Of a stretch of 64,000 bases of DNA, positions 33,427 through 42,745 are shown piece by piece. How positions within the stretch are numbered: the first letter of the stretch is position 1; every line of letters starts with the position of its first letter. Below the pieces are notes generated by a model. That model did no database searches, was not told where the DNA came from, and saw nothing but the letters and a program-made list of their open reading frames with translations. The DNA comes from a bacterium (lineage in GTDB: Bacteria; Zhuqueibacterota; Zhuqueibacteria; Zhuqueibacterales; Zhuqueibacteraceae), in the NCBI GenBank assembly GCA_023150945.1, contig JAKLJX010000001.1, positions 124,001 to 188,000 of the forward strand, given 5' to 3'. The position numbers and the translations under genes are program-made.

Positions 33427-35600
33427 TGAATCTCAACGAACTCAAGCCCATCGTGGAAGCCCTGGTGTTCGCTTCGGACTCGCCGGTGTCCGTCGAGCGC
33501 CTGCAGGAAACGCTGGAAGATATCGATGCCGCCACCATCGCGGAAGTCATCACGGCTTTGAATCAGGACTACGCCGCCAGCGAGCGCTCTTTCTTCATCC
33601 GCCTGGTGGGCGGCGGCTACCACATTTCCACCAAACCGGAATTCAACACCTGGATCAAGAAGCTGTTCTTCGGCCGGCAGAAGTATCGCCTGACGCAAGC
33701 GAGCATGGAGACGCTCGCCATCATCGCCTTCAAGCAACCGATCAGCCGGGTGGACATCGCGCAGATTCGCGGCGTCAATTCCGATGCCGTGGTCGGCTCC
33801 TTGATGGAGCGCAAGCTCGTCACCATCGTGGGCCGCTCCGAGGGCGTGGGCCGGCCGCTGCTCTACGGCACTACGCCGGAATTCCTGAAATACTTCGGCA
33901 TCAATGATCTCGCGGAATTGCCCAAGCCGCGCGAAATCGAAGAATTATTCAGCAAGGAAGGCCTGCCTGATGAAGTGGCGCAGTTGCTCGCGGAAACCGA
34001 CAAGCAATTGAGCCTGCCGATCAGTTTTGAGGGTGAATCAGCGCGCGAGGCCGAGCCTGCCGAGCCGGTGGCCGGCCGCTCCCCGGCTGCCACGGCGGTG
34101 TTGCCCACGGCTGCCGACACCAGTGCGCAGGAAAACGAGTCGTTGGAAGATGAAGCCGCTTCCGCCCATCCCACCACAACGAATGTGGTGGAGACGGTGC
34201 CGCCGCTCGCCGGCATTGACGATGAAACCGTGGCCCGCAGCGCCGGCGCAGAGCGCAAGGGCGCGGCCGCCTGGGCGGCCTCAGGCGTGACGGCGGTGGC
34301 GGTGAGCGAACTGGTGGGAGAACCAGCGCAGGCAGAGCCGCGCGATCTGATCGATACCTTGCCCGATCTCGTCATTCCCGGAACCACCGAGTCGGAAGAA
34401 GGCGTCGGCTTCTACGGCCTGTTTGCCGATGCGCCGGAGATTTCCGCCCGGACAGATGAACCGGCACCCAAGCCCGATTTCGACAACGCGGCCGAGGCGG
34501 AAGAATTGGAAGCGCTCGTGCATCTGACCGAACAGGAACCGGCAACCCTGCTGCCGGAATTGTCCAAACCGGCGGCCGAACCCGAAGTGGGAACCGACAC
34601 CACGGAGTTGGCCGCGATGGAATTCAACATTCGCGAGCCGGATTTTACGGCCGCGGATCCGCTCAGCCAGGCCGCGGATACGCTGCCGGCGCGCTTCGCC
34701 AGTGAGCAGGATTTGGGCACCACCCGTGAATTCGCATTGCTCGACGGCAGCCTGATCGACAAAGAAAGCGTTGCGGAGGAACCGCCGGCGCCGGCGTGGA
34801 ACGAGGATCTGCAAAGCACCGGCGAAATCATGCTGGCGGCCATTGCCGGCATGGACCAAGAGCCGGAAGCGGAACGCACGGCGCCGGCCGGCGACTTCAG
34901 TCTGCTTGCCTTTGCGGCCGGTGAAGAGCAGGAATCGCCTGCGGCAGAGCCGGCCGCCGAGATTGACGGCTGGCTGGGTGATGAATCCTTGAGCGAGACC
35001 AAGCCGGCAGAGTTGGACCTTCTTGCCGACGATTCGACTTCGCCATTGCGCGCGCCGGAAGAGGAGGCGCCCGAGCACGGCATGCCGGATGAGGCAACCA
35101 GCCGCGCCGAGCTTGAGTTTTTGCAGTCGCAACTGCTGCCGCCCGAGGCGGAAAACGAGGACGCTGCGTCGCGGCCGGCGTTGCCCAATACCCTCTTTGA
35201 GGAAATTTTCGGTGATGACATGGCGGCGGTGAGCAATGCGTCGCCTGAGCCGCCGCCTGCTGCTCCCCCTGCGAGTTTTGCCGGGGAGGAGGCAAGTGAA
35301 GAAATCCCGCCGCCTGACCGCGGCGCGGCGAGTGCCGCCGCGCCCATGATGGACGCCGTTGAGCCGCAAACCGAACCCGAGCGCAGCGCGCCGGCAAGCG
35401 CTGCGCAAGAAGAACAACCAGCGGCTGCGGCGCCCTCTTTTTTCGTGCCAGCCCCGGCGAAGATCGGGGCAGACGCAGCGCTCGCGATACCGGCAGCGAA
35501 TGATTCCGACCGCGGCTTCATTCGAATTTGGCGCAAAGCCGTGGATTGGCTCAAGACCACCTTGTCCCGCTTCGGCTGGCGGATGAGGGAAGAAGGGTAG
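33426..35600 (+). CDS. scpB: Segregation and condensation protein B with very long acidic extension
   Basis: ATG 33426 overlaps the scpA stop codon. The first 200 residues are a complete ScpB: LKPIVEALVFASDSPVS, FSRLVGGGYHI-like strand, YRLTQASMETLAIIAFKQPI, GRSEGVGRPLLYGTT and FLKYFGINDLAELP. It dimerises and binds ScpA. ScpB proteins usually end near here, but this one continues for about 520 residues rich in Glu, Ala, Pro and Asp, apparently disordered. It ends in a short basic, aromatic helix (FIRIWRKAVDWLKTTLSRFG). The extension keeps the same codon use and has no stop or shift, so it is part of the protein. Confidence 0.9.
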   Translation: MNLNELKPIVEALVFASDSPVSVERLQETLEDIDAATIAEVITALNQDYAASERSFFIRLVGGGYHISTKPEFNTWIKKLFFGRQKYRLTQASMETLAIIAFKQPISRVDIAQIRGVNSDAVVGSLMERKLVTIVGRSEGVGRPLLYGTTPEFLKYFGINDLAELPKPREIEELFSKEGLPDEVAQLLAETDKQLSLPISFEGESAREAEPAEPVAGRSPAATAVLPTAADTSAQENESLEDEAASAHPTTTNVVETVPPLAGIDDETVARSAGAERKGAAAWAASGVTAVAVSELVGEPAQAEPRDLIDTLPDLVIPGTTESEEGVGFYGLFADAPEISARTDEPAPKPDFDNAAEAEELEALVHLTEQEPATLLPELSKPAAEPEVGTDTTELAAMEFNIREPDFTAADPLSQAADTLPARFASEQDLGTTREFALLDGSLIDKESVAEEPPAPAWNEDLQSTGEIMLAAIAGMDQEPEAERTAPAGDFSLLAFAAGEEQESPAAEPAAEIDGWLGDESLSETKPAELDLLADDSTSPLRAPEEEAPEHGMPDEATSRAELEFLQSQLLPPEAENEDAASRPALPNTLFEEIFGDDMAAVSNASPEPPPAAPPASFAGEEASEEIPPPDRGAASAAAPMMDAVEPQTEPERSAPASAAQEEQPAAAAPSFFVPAPAKIGADAALAIPAANDSDRGFIRIWRKAVDWLKTTLSRFGWRMREEG

Positions 35601-35672
35601 GCGGGAGCGACTCGACCGATGTCTTGCCGTCGTCGTGTTGTGGTGAATTGATGCGCACCTCAAATCCTGAGC

Positions 35673-36440
35673 ATGAAACTTTCCGCCGCTTCTGAATCGC
35701 CCGGCCTCATTCGCCTGAATCGCTATTTGGCGCAGACCGGGTTGTGTTCACGCCGCGAAGCTGACCGTTGGATTGCGGCGGGATTCGTCAAGGTCAACGG
35801 CAAGACCGTGACCGAGCTTGGCCGCCAGGTGGATGCCAGCCGCGACGTGGTACAGGCGCGCGGTGAAACCTTGCGCCCCAGCCTGGCGCTGACGTACATC
35901 ATGCTCAACAAACCGGTTGGCTATCTCACCACCGCGAGCGACGAGCAGGGCCGGCTGACGGTTTTTCATCTCGTCAAGACGCCGGTGCGCGTGTTTCCGG
36001 TGGGGCGGCTGGATCGTGACAGCGAAGGCCTGTTGCTGCTGACCAACGACGGCGATCTGTCCTACCGTCTCACGCATCCGCGCTTCAAAGTGCCGAAAGT
36101 CTATCGCGTCGCTTTGAGGGAGGAGCTGCCGGAACGCGCCGCCAAAATGCTGGCGCGTGGCGTGCGCATCGATGATTCGCGGCGGCCGGTGGCCGGTGAG
36201 TTGCGCTTTCCGAGTCCGCACGACCGGCGCTGGTGTGAGATCACCATCCAGGAAGGTCGCAATCGCCAGGTGCGGAAGATGTTTGCGGCGGTCGGCTGTA
36301 GCGTGCAGCGGTTGCAGCGCATTCAAATCGGCCCATTGCGGCTGGGCAATCTGCGGGTGGGGGCTTGGCGGTATCTTGAATCCAAGGAAGTGCGGCTGTT
36401 GAACCAGGCGATGGGTGTGAGCGATGGAAATTCACAATAA
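35673..36440 (+). CDS. rRNA pseudouridine synthase, RsuA/RluB family
   Basis: Encodes 255 residues. N-terminal S4 RNA-binding domain (RLNRYLAQTGLCSRREADRW) and catalytic domain with VGRLDRDSEGLLLLTNDG, where the aspartate of RLD is the catalytic residue, then KVYRVAL and EGRNRQVRKMFAAVG. It converts specific uridines in rRNA to pseudouridine; position after scpB suggests RluB (23S) rather than RsuA, but the two are not separable by eye. The last 17 bases overlap the start of the next gene. Confidence 0.92.
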   Translation: MKLSAASESPGLIRLNRYLAQTGLCSRREADRWIAAGFVKVNGKTVTELGRQVDASRDVVQARGETLRPSLALTYIMLNKPVGYLTTASDEQGRLTVFHLVKTPVRVFPVGRLDRDSEGLLLLTNDGDLSYRLTHPRFKVPKVYRVALREELPERAAKMLARGVRIDDSRRPVAGELRFPSPHDRRWCEITIQEGRNRQVRKMFAAVGCSVQRLQRIQIGPLRLGNLRVGAWRYLESKEVRLLNQAMGVSDGNSQ

Positions 36441-38145
36441 GACAGTTTTGATACTCGGCGGTTGGGGGCTGGTGGGGATGGCGGTCTGCCGCCAGGCGCT
36501 GAGCGAACACCCGAAAGAGCTGATCGTGGCCTCGCTGTCCGAAGCCGAGGCGCGCGATGCGGTCATGCAACTCAGCCAGGAGTATGAGGGACCCTGCCGG
36601 ATCACGGCAGTGTGGGGCAACATTTTCGTGCGCGACGCATTGCAGGGCAAGTCCCGCCAGGAAATTTTGCAGGACGCAGCCCTGCGCGCGATGCTGATTG
36701 AAGACGTGTTGGGCGAGTTGAACGAGGCAATTCTCGAGCGTTCCTTGTTGTTTCAGATTATTCATCAGTACCGGCCCAACATCGTTGTCGATTGCGTGAA
36801 CTCGGCCACCGCGGTGGCCTATCAGGATGTGTTTGCGAGCTATTACCGCATCAGCGGCCATCTGCAGGAAGTGAAAACGCAGCAGGCGTATTCCGTGCCC
36901 TTCGTCGCCGAAGTCGAGAAACTGCTGTGCACGCTCTACGTGCCGCAGGTGATTCGGCACGTGCAGATTCTGTATGAGGCCATGCGCCGCGCCCGCACGG
37001 AAGTCTACGTCAAAGTCGGCACCAGCGGCACCGGCGGCATGGGCTTGAACATTCCCTACACCCATTCGGAAGAGAAGCCTTCGCGCGTGCTGCTGAGCAA
37101 ATCTTCGATTGCGGGCGCGCACACCATGCTGCTCTTTCTCATGGCGCGCACGCCCGATGCGCCGATCACCAAGGAGATCAAGCCCACCGCGGCAATCGCA
37201 TGGAAGCGCATCGCCTACGGTCCGGTGCTGCGCCAGGGCAAGCCGATTCCGCTGTATGATTGCCCGCCGCAGGCGGCGGTGGCACTCAGCGACAAACTGC
37301 TGCTGAAGGAAGAGACCGCCGGCGGCAGCGCCTGGCAGGCGCTCGGCGGCGAAGTGCTCAAATCGGTTTTCGTGGACACCGGCGAGAACGGCATTTTCTC
37401 ATTGGGTGAATTCACTGCGATCTCCGACTCCGGGCAAATGGAATTCGTCACGCCCGAGGAAATTGCGCGCAACATTCTCTATGAAGTGAAGGGCGGCAAC
37501 ACCGGCCATGACATCATCAATGCGCTCGACAATTCGGTGATGGGGCCGACGTATCGCGCCGGCGTCATGCGCGCCTCGGTGCTGCAGCAGATGAAGGAAT
37601 TGGCGGCCGCGCATGAGGCCGACAGCGTGGCGTTTGAGCTGCTCGGCCCGCCGCGCCTTTCCAAGCTGCTCTTTGAAGCGCATCTGCTCAAGCTCGCGTA
37701 CCAGACGCTGGCGGGCGTGCGCGCGCAGAATCCGGAGGAAATGGCCACACGATTGGAAGCCGAGATCATGCGCAATTCCCGCCTGCGCGCCGAGATCATT
37801 TCCATCGGCATTCCGATTTTGCTGACCGACGGCCGGCACCTGCTGCGCGGACCGGACATCAAGATTCCGCCGTTTCGCGGCCACAACGTGCTCGATCTCA
37901 CGCCCGCCCATCTCGAACAGTGGGCGCACGACGGCTGGGTGGATCTGCGCGTGGCCAACATGCGCCGGTGGCAGGCCCGGGTGGAAAAACTCGAGGAAGA
38001 GATGCAAGCCATTCCGGAGCATGAAACCAGTTCACGTTACTTCCGCAACCGCCGCTACTGGCTGGAAGATGGCGGCATCGACATCGGCAAGCTGGTGGGA
38101 TGGATTTTCTCCACGGAGGAAAAAGGCGCACGCATGAAGGAATGA
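36424..38145 (+). CDS. Large Rossmann-fold (short-chain dehydrogenase-like) protein of unknown function
   Basis: Encodes 573 residues starting 17 bases inside the end of the pseudouridine synthase gene. The N-terminus TVLILGGWGLVGMAVCRQAL is a dinucleotide-binding Rossmann motif of the GxxGxxG type. Downstream are NIVVDCVNSATAVAYQD, VYVKVGTSGTGGMGLNIPYTHSEEKPS and KGGNTGHDIINALDNSVMGP. There are no transmembrane segments. The glycine-rich TSGTGGMGLN block looks like an active-site loop. It is roughly twice the size of a usual short-chain dehydrogenase. I do not know a characterised relative. Placement in a housekeeping operon suggests a core metabolic role. Confidence 0.75.
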   Translation: MEIHNKTVLILGGWGLVGMAVCRQALSEHPKELIVASLSEAEARDAVMQLSQEYEGPCRITAVWGNIFVRDALQGKSRQEILQDAALRAMLIEDVLGELNEAILERSLLFQIIHQYRPNIVVDCVNSATAVAYQDVFASYYRISGHLQEVKTQQAYSVPFVAEVEKLLCTLYVPQVIRHVQILYEAMRRARTEVYVKVGTSGTGGMGLNIPYTHSEEKPSRVLLSKSSIAGAHTMLLFLMARTPDAPITKEIKPTAAIAWKRIAYGPVLRQGKPIPLYDCPPQAAVALSDKLLLKEETAGGSAWQALGGEVLKSVFVDTGENGIFSLGEFTAISDSGQMEFVTPEEIARNILYEVKGGNTGHDIINALDNSVMGPTYRAGVMRASVLQQMKELAAAHEADSVAFELLGPPRLSKLLFEAHLLKLAYQTLAGVRAQNPEEMATRLEAEIMRNSRLRAEIISIGIPILLTDGRHLLRGPDIKIPPFRGHNVLDLTPAHLEQWAHDGWVDLRVANMRRWQARVEKLEEEMQAIPEHETSSRYFRNRRYWLEDGGIDIGKLVGWIFSTEEKGARMKE

Positions 38146-38255
38146 TCGCCGCCCGCACAGCAGTTACTCCCGGCTCAGAACCAGGGACGCCGTTTCTGCC
38201 ATTTGGGATTCGTGACAGGGAAGTTTTGGATTGATTGAAACAGGTAGCGCGAACC

Positions 38256-38984
38256 ATGATCGAAACCACGTCGCAGGAGCAAGCAACACCTCCCGCTCAC
38301 GCGCAAACCAGTGAACGGCGCCCGATCATCGCGATCGATGGGCCGGCCGGCTCGGGCAAGAGCACCACGGCCCGGCTGCTGGCGCGGCGCTTGGGCTTCA
38401 CCTATTTGGATACCGGCGCGTTCTATCGCGCCTTGACTTTGAAAATTCTGGAAGCGCAGATCCCGCCCGACCATCAGGCCGCCGTGGTGACGGAGGCCCA
38501 ACGCACGCACATCGCGATCAAGAGTGATCCGGACGGCGATCGCGTGTATCTCGACGGCCGGGACGTGACCACGCGCATTCGCGACCCGCACGTCACCAAT
38601 GCCATCGCGCCCATTTCGGGCAACCCCGGCGTGCGCGAAGTGATGGTGAAGCGGCAGCGCGAAATCGGCCGCAAGGGCGGGGTAGTGATGGAAGGCCGCG
38701 ACATCGGCACCGTCGTTTTTCCGGAGGCCGATCTCAAAGTCTTCATGAACGCCTCGCTGGACGAGCGCACGCGCCGGCGCCAGCGCGAGTTGGAGGCCAA
38801 AGGGCTGCACAAGGATTTTCAGACGTTGCGGCGTGAGATCGAAATCCGCGACGAAAAAGATTCCCGGCGGGCGGTGGCACCGTTGCGGCCGGCCGAAGAT
38901 GCCATCATCCTTGACACGACCAACTTGACGCTGGAGCAGCAAGTCGATTTTATCATCGCGGCGCTGCAGCGCAAGCTGGCGTAG
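38256..38984 (+). CDS. cmk: Cytidylate kinase
   Basis: From ATG 38256, 242 residues with a 23-residue non-conserved N-terminal extension. The P-loop IAIDGPAGSGKSTTARLLA, YLDTGAFYRALTL, the CMP-binding insert (VTTRIRDPHVTNAIAPISG) and GRDIGTVVFPEADLKVFMNA identify CMP kinase. It phosphorylates CMP and dCMP in nucleotide salvage. Gene order cmk-plsC-rpsA is seen in many bacteria and supports the call. Confidence 0.95.
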   Translation: MIETTSQEQATPPAHAQTSERRPIIAIDGPAGSGKSTTARLLARRLGFTYLDTGAFYRALTLKILEAQIPPDHQAAVVTEAQRTHIAIKSDPDGDRVYLDGRDVTTRIRDPHVTNAIAPISGNPGVREVMVKRQREIGRKGGVVMEGRDIGTVVFPEADLKVFMNASLDERTRRRQRELEAKGLHKDFQTLRREIEIRDEKDSRRAVAPLRPAEDAIILDTTNLTLEQQVDFIIAALQRKLA

Positions 38985-39054
38985 CTGGCAGTGAACGGCC
39001 GGCGCTGATTCCTGCCGGCGCAGGAGAACCTTCAACCTTAAACTTCACCACCGG

Positions 39055-39711
39055 ATGGCGGTGGCGAACAGGTCGCAGCGCAATCGAAACGTGAAGCGGT
39101 TGATCTTCCGATTCTCCCAGTTTTTGGTGCGGGTCTATCTCACCGCGCTCTTTCGCATTGAAGTGCGGGGCCAGGCGAACATTCCGCGGCGCGGCCGCAT
39201 TCTGATCGCGGCGAACCACATTTCGGGTTACGATCCGCCGCTGGTCGGCTGCTTGATTCCGCGCGTGGTCTATTTCATGGCCAAGAAGGAATTGTTTCGC
39301 ATCCCGCTGTTGGGGCCGTTGATTCGCTTTTTCAACGCCATCCCCACCGACCGCACCGGCGCCAGCCTGCCAACCGTGCGGCGGGTGGAGACGCTGTTGG
39401 CAGCGGAGCAAGCGGTGCTGGTTTTTCCCGAAGGCACGCGCGTGCGCTCCGGCCGGCTGGGCACGCCCAAGGCCGGGGTGGGCATGCTGGCGGTGCGCAA
39501 TCACACCGACATCGTGCCGGTGTACCTCGACGGTTTATACCGGAAGCGCGGCTTCCGCTTGCGGCGGCCGCGGGTGCAGGTGGTGTTCGGTGAGCCCTTG
39601 CGGGTGGCGGCTTTTCTCGGCAACGGCGCGGCCGACAAGGAGATCTATCTCGCCGTGGCGGCCGCGGTGAATGCCCGCATCGCAGAACTGGCGGCGCCGC
39701 ACAACGAGTAG
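39055..39711 (+). CDS. plsC: 1-acyl-sn-glycerol-3-phosphate acyltransferase
   Basis: Encodes 218 residues. The acyltransferase motif I NHISGYDPP (HX4D), motif II around FFNAIPTDRTG, and motif III VFPEGTRVRSGRL are all present; an N-terminal hydrophobic stretch (FSQFLVRVYLTALFRI) associates with the membrane. It acylates lysophosphatidate to phosphatidate in phospholipid synthesis. Lies between cmk and rpsA, 70 bases after cmk. Confidence 0.92.
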   Translation: MAVANRSQRNRNVKRLIFRFSQFLVRVYLTALFRIEVRGQANIPRRGRILIAANHISGYDPPLVGCLIPRVVYFMAKKELFRIPLLGPLIRFFNAIPTDRTGASLPTVRRVETLLAAEQAVLVFPEGTRVRSGRLGTPKAGVGMLAVRNHTDIVPVYLDGLYRKRGFRLRRPRVQVVFGEPLRVAAFLGNGAADKEIYLAVAAAVNARIAELAAPHNE

Positions 39712-39843
39712 CGCGGTGGGGACTCAGGCGCATGCCCATGCGAGCCGGCCCAGGTGCCGGCCGGAAACGATAGACAGTTTACCTGCGCTGGTGAGACACG
39801 CCAGAGCAGATCCCTCATTCCCCAAAGGAGGTTCATTGTTGAC

Positions 39844-41790
39844 ATGTTCACACTCACAGTAATTCACTGGAGCGTGGAAGGCAAACCCGAAGGCGCGCCG
39901 CAAAGCAGTGCGGCCGCTGACGACGCCACGCTCACCGCTGCTCACAAAACTGCGTCGCTGGCAAATGGTACAGGCATGACCTACGATCCCACCACCAAAG
40001 TCATCGCGAAGAAAGACTTGAAAGAGACGGTCGAGTATTCCGAAGAAGAATTGAAAAATTTCGAGCGCCTTTACGAAGACACGCTGTCGGAATTCGTCGA
40101 AGGCCAGCTCGTCACCGGCAAAATCCTCGCCATCAACAACCGCGAGGTCGCCGTCGACATCGGCTTCAAAAGCGAGGGCGTCATTCCGATCGAAGAGTTT
40201 CAGGACCCGCGGAGCTTGAAAATCGGCGATGATATCGAAGTTTTCCTTGACAATGTCGAAGATCAGGACGGCCAACTGGTGCTTTCCAAGAAGAAGGCCG
40301 ATTTCATGCGGGTGTGGGAGCGGGTGCTGGCGGCGCACGACAAGGGCGAAATCCTGCAGGGCCGATGCACGCGCCGCATCAAGGGTGGCATCGTGGTCGA
40401 TCTGATGGGCATCGACGCGTTCCTGCCCGGCTCGCAGATCGATCTGAAGCCGATCCGCGATTTTGACGCCTACATCGGGCAGATCATGGACTTTCGCGTG
40501 GTGAAGGTCAATGAGCTGCGCAAGAACATCGTGGTCTCCCATCGCGTGCTGGTGGAAGAAGCCATGTCCGAGCAGCGCGCCCGCATCCTCGAGAATCTCG
40601 CCAAGGGCCAGGTGCTGGAAGGCACGGTGAAGAACATCACCGACTTCGGCGTGTTCATCGATCTCGGCGGCGTCGACGGCCTGTTGCACATCAACGACCT
40701 GTCCTGGGGCCGCGTCAGCCATCCCTCTGAAATCGTCTCGCTGGATCAGAAAATCAGAGTGCAGGTGCTGGACTTCAACGAACCCAAAGACCGCATCTCG
40801 CTCGGCCTCAAGCAACTGCAGCCACATCCCTGGGTCGACGTCGACAAGAAGTATCCCGTCGGCTCCGTCATTCGCGGCAAGGTGGTCAGCATCTCCGACT
40901 ATGGCGCGTTCGTGGAGCTCGAGCGCGGCGTCGAGGGCTTGATTCACATCTCCGAGATGAGCTGGACGCAGCACATCCGCCATCCCAGCAAGATCGTCTC
41001 GGTCGGCGAAATGGTCGATGCCAAAGTCCTCAACGTCGATTTGGAGGAACGCAAGATCTCGCTCGGCCTCAAGCAACTCGAGCCCGATCCCTGGGATGAC
41101 ATCGAACAGAAGTATCCCGTGGGCTCGCATCAGCGCGGTGTGGTGCGCAATCTCACCAACTTCGGCGCCTTCGTGGAATTGGAAGAAGGTATCGACGGTT
41201 TGGTGCACATTTCCGATCTCTCGTGGACCAAGAAGATCCGCCACCCCGGTGAAGTCGTGAAGAAGGGCGATGAAGTCGATGTGGTGGTCTTGAATGTGGA
41301 CAAGGGCAACCGCCGCATTTCGTTGGGCTACAAACAGACCAAAGAGAACCCGTGGGACGTGTTCGAGAAGGATTACGGTGTGCACACCAAGACCGCGGGC
41401 AAGATCGTGCGCATGATCGACAAGGGCGTGATTGTGGAGCTGCCGGCGGAAGTCGACGGCTTCGTGCCGCTGTCGCATCTCGCCAAGCCCAACCTGACCA
41501 AGCCCGCGGACGGCTATGCCGTCGGTGATACGCTCGAGCTGGTGGTGATCGAATTCAACAAGGACAACAAGAAGATCATCCTCTCCGAGCGCCTGACCAA
41601 GGAACAGTCGGATACCGAAGGCGGCAGGCGCAAGGGCAAGCGCGGCCGCAAGCCGGAAGGCCAGGAGGCGCCGGCCGAGGCCGCACCGGCCGAAGTCGTA
41701 CCCGAGGAGGAGAAGGCGGCGTTCGACGCCGAGTTCACCTCGGGCGGGGCTGCTGCGCCGGCGCAGCCGAATCCGCCGTCCAGCAATTGA
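39844..41790 (+). CDS. rpsA: 30S ribosomal protein S1 (six S1 domains)
   Basis: From ATG 39844 with a perfect AAAGGAGGT site, though 12 bases away; 648 residues. Six S1 repeats are visible: VTGKILAINNREVAVDIG (about 90), LQGRCTRRIKGGIVVDL (175), LEGTVKNITDFGVFIDLG (260), IRGKVVSISDYGAFVELE (345), QRGVVRNLTNFGAFVELE (430) and TAGKIVRMIDKGVIVELP (517). The C-terminal 60 residues are a K/R- then E/A/P-rich tail. S1 brings mRNA to the 30S subunit. The first 50 residues are not conserved in S1, and the internal ATG at MTYDPTTK is an alternative start. Confidence 0.95.
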   Translation: MFTLTVIHWSVEGKPEGAPQSSAAADDATLTAAHKTASLANGTGMTYDPTTKVIAKKDLKETVEYSEEELKNFERLYEDTLSEFVEGQLVTGKILAINNREVAVDIGFKSEGVIPIEEFQDPRSLKIGDDIEVFLDNVEDQDGQLVLSKKKADFMRVWERVLAAHDKGEILQGRCTRRIKGGIVVDLMGIDAFLPGSQIDLKPIRDFDAYIGQIMDFRVVKVNELRKNIVVSHRVLVEEAMSEQRARILENLAKGQVLEGTVKNITDFGVFIDLGGVDGLLHINDLSWGRVSHPSEIVSLDQKIRVQVLDFNEPKDRISLGLKQLQPHPWVDVDKKYPVGSVIRGKVVSISDYGAFVELERGVEGLIHISEMSWTQHIRHPSKIVSVGEMVDAKVLNVDLEERKISLGLKQLEPDPWDDIEQKYPVGSHQRGVVRNLTNFGAFVELEEGIDGLVHISDLSWTKKIRHPGEVVKKGDEVDVVVLNVDKGNRRISLGYKQTKENPWDVFEKDYGVHTKTAGKIVRMIDKGVIVELPAEVDGFVPLSHLAKPNLTKPADGYAVGDTLELVVIEFNKDNKKIILSERLTKEQSDTEGGRRKGKRGRKPEGQEAPAEAAPAEVVPEEEKAAFDAEFTSGGAAAPAQPNPPSSN

Positions 41791-41807
41791 TTCTCGCGTC
41801 ATTCAAA

Positions 41808-41845
41808 CCAGCGGGTTGATGCAGCCCTCAACCCGCTGGCTGTTA
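41808..41845 (+). terminator. Terminator after rpsA
   Basis: Perfect 12-bp stem CCAGCGGGTTGA / TCAACCCGCTGG with an 8-base loop, followed by CTGTTATT; 17 bases after the rpsA stop codon. Confidence 0.75.
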
Positions 41846-41870
41846 TTCGCCGTAGGTCAAGGAGGGGCAG

Positions 41871-42689
41871 ATGCCACGATCACGTTTCGGGCTTTCATGC
41901 GCCAGCCTTCTTGTTGCCGTCCTGTTGTTGCCCGCCCATTTGCGCGGCCAAATCACCGAGGATGAAATCAAGGCGATGTTGGCTGCCAACGCGCTGAGCG
42001 CCGCCCGCGCCAAGGTCGCGGAAGCCAGCCGCCAGGATCCCGCCTCCGCTGTCGCCGCCTACTACCACGCGCTGCTCGAAGAGAACGGCGAAACCGCCCT
42101 TACCCGGTTTCAGGAAGTCGTGCGCAAGTTTTCGTCTTCGCCCTACGCCGGCCGCGCGCGCTATCAAATCGGACAATACTACTTTGCGCGCGGCAGTTAC
42201 CGCCGGGCGCGCGAGGCCTATTTGGAGTTGGTGCGCTGGTCTCCCGCCTCCGAACTGGCCGCGCCGGCCGCCTATCATGCCGCCAAGGCGCTCGCCATTT
42301 TGGGAGAGAACGCCACGGCGCGCCAGGAGCTGACCGCCTTTGTGCAGCAGTATCCGCAGGACAAGCTGGCGGCATTGGCGCGCCAGGATCTCGACGAATT
42401 GCCGCCCGCGCCGCCGCCTGCGGCTGCGCGCAAGGCCGCGCCGGCGGCGAAGCTCTCCTTCACCGTGCAAACCGGCGCCTTCGTGCAAAAGTCCAACGCC
42501 GTCGCGCAGCAAAAGCGCTTTCGCCAGGCCGGGCACAAGGCAACGGTGAGCGAGAAGCGTGACGGCAACACCAAGTACTATGTTGTCTGGGTGGGGGATT
42601 TCAGCACGCGCGAGCAGGCACGGGAGTTTGCCGAGCGGCTGAACCGCAAGCACAAAGTAAAGGGCAGCGTGGTGCAAAAGGAGAATTGA
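41871..42689 (+). CDS. Exported TPR and SPOR domain protein
   Basis: Encodes 272 residues. Signal peptide (LSCASLLVAVLLLPAHLRG), then TPR-like repeats (YAGRARYQIGQYYFARGSYRRAREAYLELV), a proline/alanine linker, and a C-terminal SPOR domain (FTVQTGAFVQKSNAVAQQKRF, YYVVWVGDFSTREQAREFAERL). SPOR domains bind denuded peptidoglycan at division septa; the protein is therefore periplasmic or outer-membrane associated. AAGGAGGGG lies before the ATG. Confidence 0.85.
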   Translation: MPRSRFGLSCASLLVAVLLLPAHLRGQITEDEIKAMLAANALSAARAKVAEASRQDPASAVAAYYHALLEENGETALTRFQEVVRKFSSSPYAGRARYQIGQYYFARGSYRRAREAYLELVRWSPASELAAPAAYHAAKALAILGENATARQELTAFVQQYPQDKLAALARQDLDELPPAPPPAAARKAAPAAKLSFTVQTGAFVQKSNAVAQQKRFRQAGHKATVSEKRDGNTKYYVVWVGDFSTREQAREFAERLNRKHKVKGSVVQKEN

Positions 42690-42745
42690 ACTGTATTTGC
42701 CGCAGCCAGGAGTGATTCTGACTTGGCACGAGCGGAGAGGCCAAC

